This document shows positions 60,115 through 64,000 of a stretch of 64,000 nucleotides of DNA, one piece after another. The notes beneath the pieces were generated by a model, which saw only the letters and a program-made list of their open reading frames with translations, did not search any database and was not told the DNA's origin. Position numbers and translations under genes: made by a program. Location of the stretch: NCBI GenBank assembly GCA_021464415.1, contig CM038467.1:47987715-48051714 (forward strand), written 5' to 3'. Numbering within the stretch: the first letter of the stretch is position 1; each line of letters begins with the position of its first letter. The stretch comes from Lonicera japonica. Its lineage: Eukaryota > Streptophyta > Magnoliopsida > Dipsacales > Caprifoliaceae.

Positions 60115-61760
60115 ATTGTACCTTCCTTGAAAAATATATTTATATTTTCACACAATTTGAAAAAGAAAACAAATAAAATTTAATTAAACTTTGATTTTTT
60201 TTCAAAATGATGCACAAGAATATTTAATTTCGATTATTATAATGAAAAATTGATGTCACGAATAAAATGTACACTTGAAATAAATAACAAGTTAATAAAA
60301 TAACTCACATGGGCTGTTTGGTGTGTTAGGGCTTAAAGAGTTGGGTGATTTTATTTCTATATATATTTCTTGCAATTAATCTATGTTAATAAGTTAATCT
60401 GTGTTACTTCTTAAATTAATCGCAAGCGTCGATTGACTTACAAAAAAATTATTAATTTAATTCTTATAAATATTTTAATATTAAAATATCCACTAATAAG
60501 TACATTCCCTTTAATTAAGAAAATAAAATATTATATTTTAAAAAGTTAAAGTAAGACTAGAGTTAGTGAAGATGAAAAGCAAAAAAGCAAATATCCTATG
60601 TCACTTTATCTTCTAGCTCTCCATTTTCGTGAAACGATTTCTAGGACCAACCTTTTTCAACGGGACTTCATCTTCTAGCTCTGCTGAAGTTCGTAATATT
60701 GTAACTGGAATAAAGTTTTTCTACCATTCAATTTTCTTATTATAATCTTACCAAGACAACATATTAATTTTAAATCTGAAATTAGATATTAAGTTAGGTT
60801 CTGCTGGGGTTTGTAATATTATAACCGAAATTAAGTTTTTCAACAAGGCAATTTTCATATTATATAAATTTTATGAAGACAACATATTAGTTTCGGATCC
60901 AACGTTAGATATTAAGTTAGGTTCTGCTAAAGTTTTAATGTTCTATCTGAAATTAAGTTTTTCTATTGGATTTGAAATAAGAATATAATTTCAAGTATAA
61001 ATTCATAAAGAAAATAAAATTACATGAAACACACTATTGAACATTCAGTCTTTGCTTTATTAGAGGATTACTGATGGAAATAAACCGTGCTCTATGTATA
61101 CTAATTCATAATTTTTTCTCACATTCCAATGCACGTTAATCCATTCTACTATGGAGTCTTTTTCGTAGTACAAAATATTGTTTGATTATCTCATTGGCAA
61201 AAGATCTTTCATTGTTGTACGCTTAAGATGTTAGGGTTTATATTTTCTGTCAATCAAACTACTGATAAGTTAATCAAGTATTTAAAAAAAAAACAAAAAC
61301 CTAAAGGAAAATATGAAATAAATTAATATGGAATCAAATTTTTATTAGGAATCTAAATTAAAACTTAATAATACAATTATAAATTAATTTTAATTGGTGA
61401 TATACTTCTCAATTATTAAAAGGGTAATATTGTAAAAGTTTGTACAAAAAATTGGCGGATTAACTGCAAGAAATCGCGAATAGAAATAAAATCCCTTAAA
61501 GAATTTGTTGGGATAGGATTTAAACAGTGGTTTTTTTGTTGTATATAGTTAGCTAAATTATGTGGGTTGGATTAGACTGGATTTGAACCTGTTTGAATAG
61601 TTCTCAGTTGTTAAATAAGAATTTTTATAGATATAAATCACCGCCAAATAGTATTTCTTTCCCTTTATTTTTCTAAAACTAACCCCAAAATAGTACTAGA
61701 ATAATAAACTATTTTATAGAGTATGTTGATATTTTTAATAATGTTGAAGTCCAAAAAATT
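60115..61760 (+). repeat. Macro-repeat copy C, second part (non-coding)
   Basis: 60170-60300 matches 190-340 and 33440-33600. 60305-61740 matches 27680-29100, including the triple repeat of about 130 bp (60660-60970). No gene is seen. Confidence 0.65.
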
Positions 61761-62376
61761 ATTATATATGACTAATATTACCTCAAAAATAATGAATTGA
61801 ACTTAATAACTTTGTAACACTTTTTCTCACAAACTTTGTGAAATTGAGATATTGAAATTGTACCTGTCAACAAAATATTGAATATTGTAATTACTTCGGC
61901 CATTGTTGAATGATTGATTATCTCCTTTCAAAAAAAAAAAAAATAAATAAATTATAAAAGATAGTCCTCATCAAACGTTAACAATATTTAAAAAATTTCA
62001 TAAGAATCAAAATAAAAACTTTAAAAGGATCATAAAATAAGTTTTTGCATAACCCTTTATATTTTATCATTCATAAAATAGAGGGAGCTTCAATTAAAAT
62101 TGAAAAGTAAAGAAAATGAATGAAATTCAAGACTAAAATTTTAATGCAAAATTTACCGTTTGTTCACTAGAAAATTAGAGAAGCAAGATATAGACCTTAG
62201 AAAATACAAATGTAAATAAAAATAACTTAATTGCAAAAATTGTAATACCAATACATATCTTATCATGTAAAATTGTTCACTTGAATAATAGAGAAGGAAG
62301 TGATAGACCTATACATTAATATATAAATTTAAATAAAAATACAAATAAGAACAATGCAACATCCTAATTATATAAA
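61761..62376. other. AT-rich sequence without recognised features
   Basis: About 600 bp with no open frame of note and no match to the repeats described here. A short local duplication is visible: TTGTTCACT.GA.AA near 62161 and 62274, each followed by AGACCTA-type text. Confidence 0.4.
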
Positions 62377-62542
62377 GGGTAGTATTAATGTGTGCCCTAA
62401 GGGCACATGATAAATACCTAAATATAGAAAGAATAAAAGCTCAACATGCATTTAATGCTACACTGATTTTCATGCAATACCTAATTCTTTCTATATATAG
62501 CATATTTAACATGTGCCCTAAGGGAACATGTTAACACTACCC
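62377..62542. mobile_element. MITE (166 bp), Mutator-like target duplication
   Basis: Long imperfect terminal inverted repeats: left GGGTAGTATTAATGTG then CCCTAAGGGCACATG, right CATGTGCCCTAAGGG then TTAACACTACCC. The flanks TTATATAAA (62368-62376) and TTGTATAAA (62543-62551) form a 9-bp duplication with one mismatch, as for MULE-type elements. The inner part also pairs (ATAGAAAGAAT against ATTCTTTCTAT), so the whole element can fold as one hairpin. Confidence 0.8.
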
Positions 62543-62786
62543 TTGTATAAAATACATATACAATTTCGTATGGATAAATAGACTTTTAAATTAGTGCCGA
62601 AGAGCTTATATACCAAATTGAGTGCAAAATGATGGGTTTATAAAAGTCAGAAGATTTATATATAAATTACCGTTATCATTATTAATGAGTGATGTAATAA
62701 TAATAAAAAGAAAAGAAGACCAAAAGGTTAAGAACATATGTAAAATGTAGAGGGAAGAAATTATATTAATAGTCATAAAAATCATT

Positions 62787-63066
62787 AAGGTTTCGTTTGA
62801 TAATAACATAGAAAAGGAAAAATAAAAACACTTGATTCGGTAAGAAGTTGAAAAATAAGTTGAGGACATGTGATAAGATGCTCTCGATTTCATGCTCATT
62901 TTATGAAAAAAAATTCTTCCTCAACGAGTAAAGAAAATTTCTCTATGAAAAAAAATATAAAATAAAAAAATATTTCACCGCATGTCCTAACTTATTTATC
63001 AACTTTTTACAAAAAATAACTATTTTTATTTTTATTTTCTTTTTATATTATTATCAAACGAATTCT
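62787..63066. mobile_element. Hairpin MITE-like element (280 bp)
   Basis: Arms of about 84 bp, 62787-62870 and 62981-63066, are imperfect inverted repeats. The outer end AGG.TTCGTTTGATAATA pairs with TATTATCAAACGAATTCT, and the inner end TTGAGGACATG pairs with CATGTCCTAACTT. The minus-strand frame at 62899-62606 partly covers it and is not a gene. The target duplication is unclear (AAAAATCATTA and AAAAATTATATTA). Confidence 0.6.
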
Positions 63067-64000
63067 AAAAATTATATTAATTATATTACTTCCTTCATTA
63101 TACTATATAAAGTAGTATAATAAATGTTGCTTATTTTTTTATTTGTTTCACCTAATTATTATAACAACTATTTGTATAAAATATTCATATGTGAGTCCCA
63201 AGTTACATAGGGGTTTAGCTAATTGGAGTTTCTAAATTAGTACCATCCTTGTAATTTGTGCAGTTTTCTTCTTTGTTAATTAAACTTGTGTGCTCAATAT
63301 AATGCCAACTGGAAGGTACATTAATATTATTTAATTAAATAAAATAAATGTATTAGTTTGAAACATAGTTTCACAAGACTTGAATAGTCTTTGAGACAAG
63401 AGGGAGAGATTTGCTGAAACAAACGACAAATCTTAGCATTAATGCATTAAATTAATCACAAGAAAGCTGCCATAAGCTAGTCCAAAAAGAGAAACAAACC
63501 CCAATAAATTAATTAATTATTTTAAACAACAACCTAAAGATGCCTTTATGAAAAATGTGTTGTTTCTTCAAAAGGCAAATAGTAAAAGATAATAAATAAA
63601 TAATAAGAGTTAAACCATCGACATAAGTTATTATAATTATATTGGCTATTTTTCATACAAGTAAGCAATATTTGAATTTTGTCAGTGGCCATTTGAAATA
63701 TGGATAGAGTATTTGATGGAAGATATGACGAATTAAAAACAAAAATAAATTTTTAGAGAAGAACTTGAGAACATTAAAGATAAAAATTCGAATATCAAAC
63801 TCTATTATAAGAACTTTATAATTTTTTTTAAAGGCATGTTTGATTGGAAAGAATTACTCCATTTATATACTCCAATATCTTTTCGGTAATAATACCATTT
63901 TTTGATAATAATAATTTATGTCCTAATTCTTTAGTAGAGTTAAAAAAAAGAAACAAAAAAAAAAGAAAATGAAAAACAAATGAAACTATATATATAGTAA
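63067..64000. other. AT-rich sequence with a macro-repeat fragment
   Basis: 63186-63240 (CATATGTGAGTCCCAAGTTAC) matches 1338-1390 and 34319-34370, so a further fragment of the macro-repeat lies here. The remainder to the window end shows no gene, no clear transposon end and no long open frame. Confidence 0.45.

Overview
The window is nuclear DNA from a flowering plant, probably a eudicot. The evidence is strong AT-richness, plant-type Ty1/Copia and Ty3/Gypsy retrotransposon relics, and hAT, CACTA and MITE-like DNA transposons. A fragment of a plant UDP-glycosyltransferase gene is also present. I see no intact host gene, no rRNA or tRNA gene and no CRISPR array. Nearly every open reading frame longer than 60 codons is either a decayed transposon fragment or a chance frame in AT-rich sequence. 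The species cannot be told from the sequence alone.

Backbone. An old, diverged, low-copy repeat unit occurs about three times in the same orientation. Copy A runs 1-2318, 7496-8765 and 24962 to about 29600. Copy B runs from about 30640 to 36900, then about 46630-47591, 49246-49440 and 50030-50600. Copy C runs about 57905-59161 and about 60115-61740, with another fragment near 63180. Comparing copies gives empty sites that date and delimit many insertions.

Insertions in copy A. (1) 2319-7495 is a minus-strand solo-LTR-like element, here called family Z. It is split by a second, plus-strand Z copy from 2817 that itself holds a 1.93 kb hAT element (3118-5048), followed by a SIRE-like LTR fragment. 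(2) 8766-24961 is a 16.2 kb Copia element, swollen by nested insertions. It has a UDP-glycosyltransferase fragment next to the 5' LTR and a 1.79 kb solo LTR (10983-12772). In its integrase region sits a 7.0 kb Gypsy element (14613-21641), whose own 5' LTR is split by a third Z copy (14902-18071). Every coding region is broken by stops, frameshifts and deletions.

Insertions in copies B and C. A TIR element lies at 29599-30618. A second Copia relic (about 36929-45429) contains a leader minisatellite, a second LTR-like insertion and a five-monomer tandem array of about 487 bp. A TTA-flanked element (47592-49245) carries a dense array of about 15 palindromes. Two related LINE-tail-like repeats follow, then an LTR fragment of the same type as the Gypsy element, split by a 5.68 kb CACTA element (51228-56909). 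After that come a Tat-type Gypsy LTR with its primer-binding site (59162 to about 60110) and two MITE-like hairpins (62377-62542 and 62787-63066).

Taken together this is a heterochromatin-like, transposon-nested intergenic tract. The items most worth a second look are the palindromic minisatellite, the host-gene fragment in the Copia leader, the anomalous 5' end of that Copia element, the inverted Z pair and the tandem arrays.
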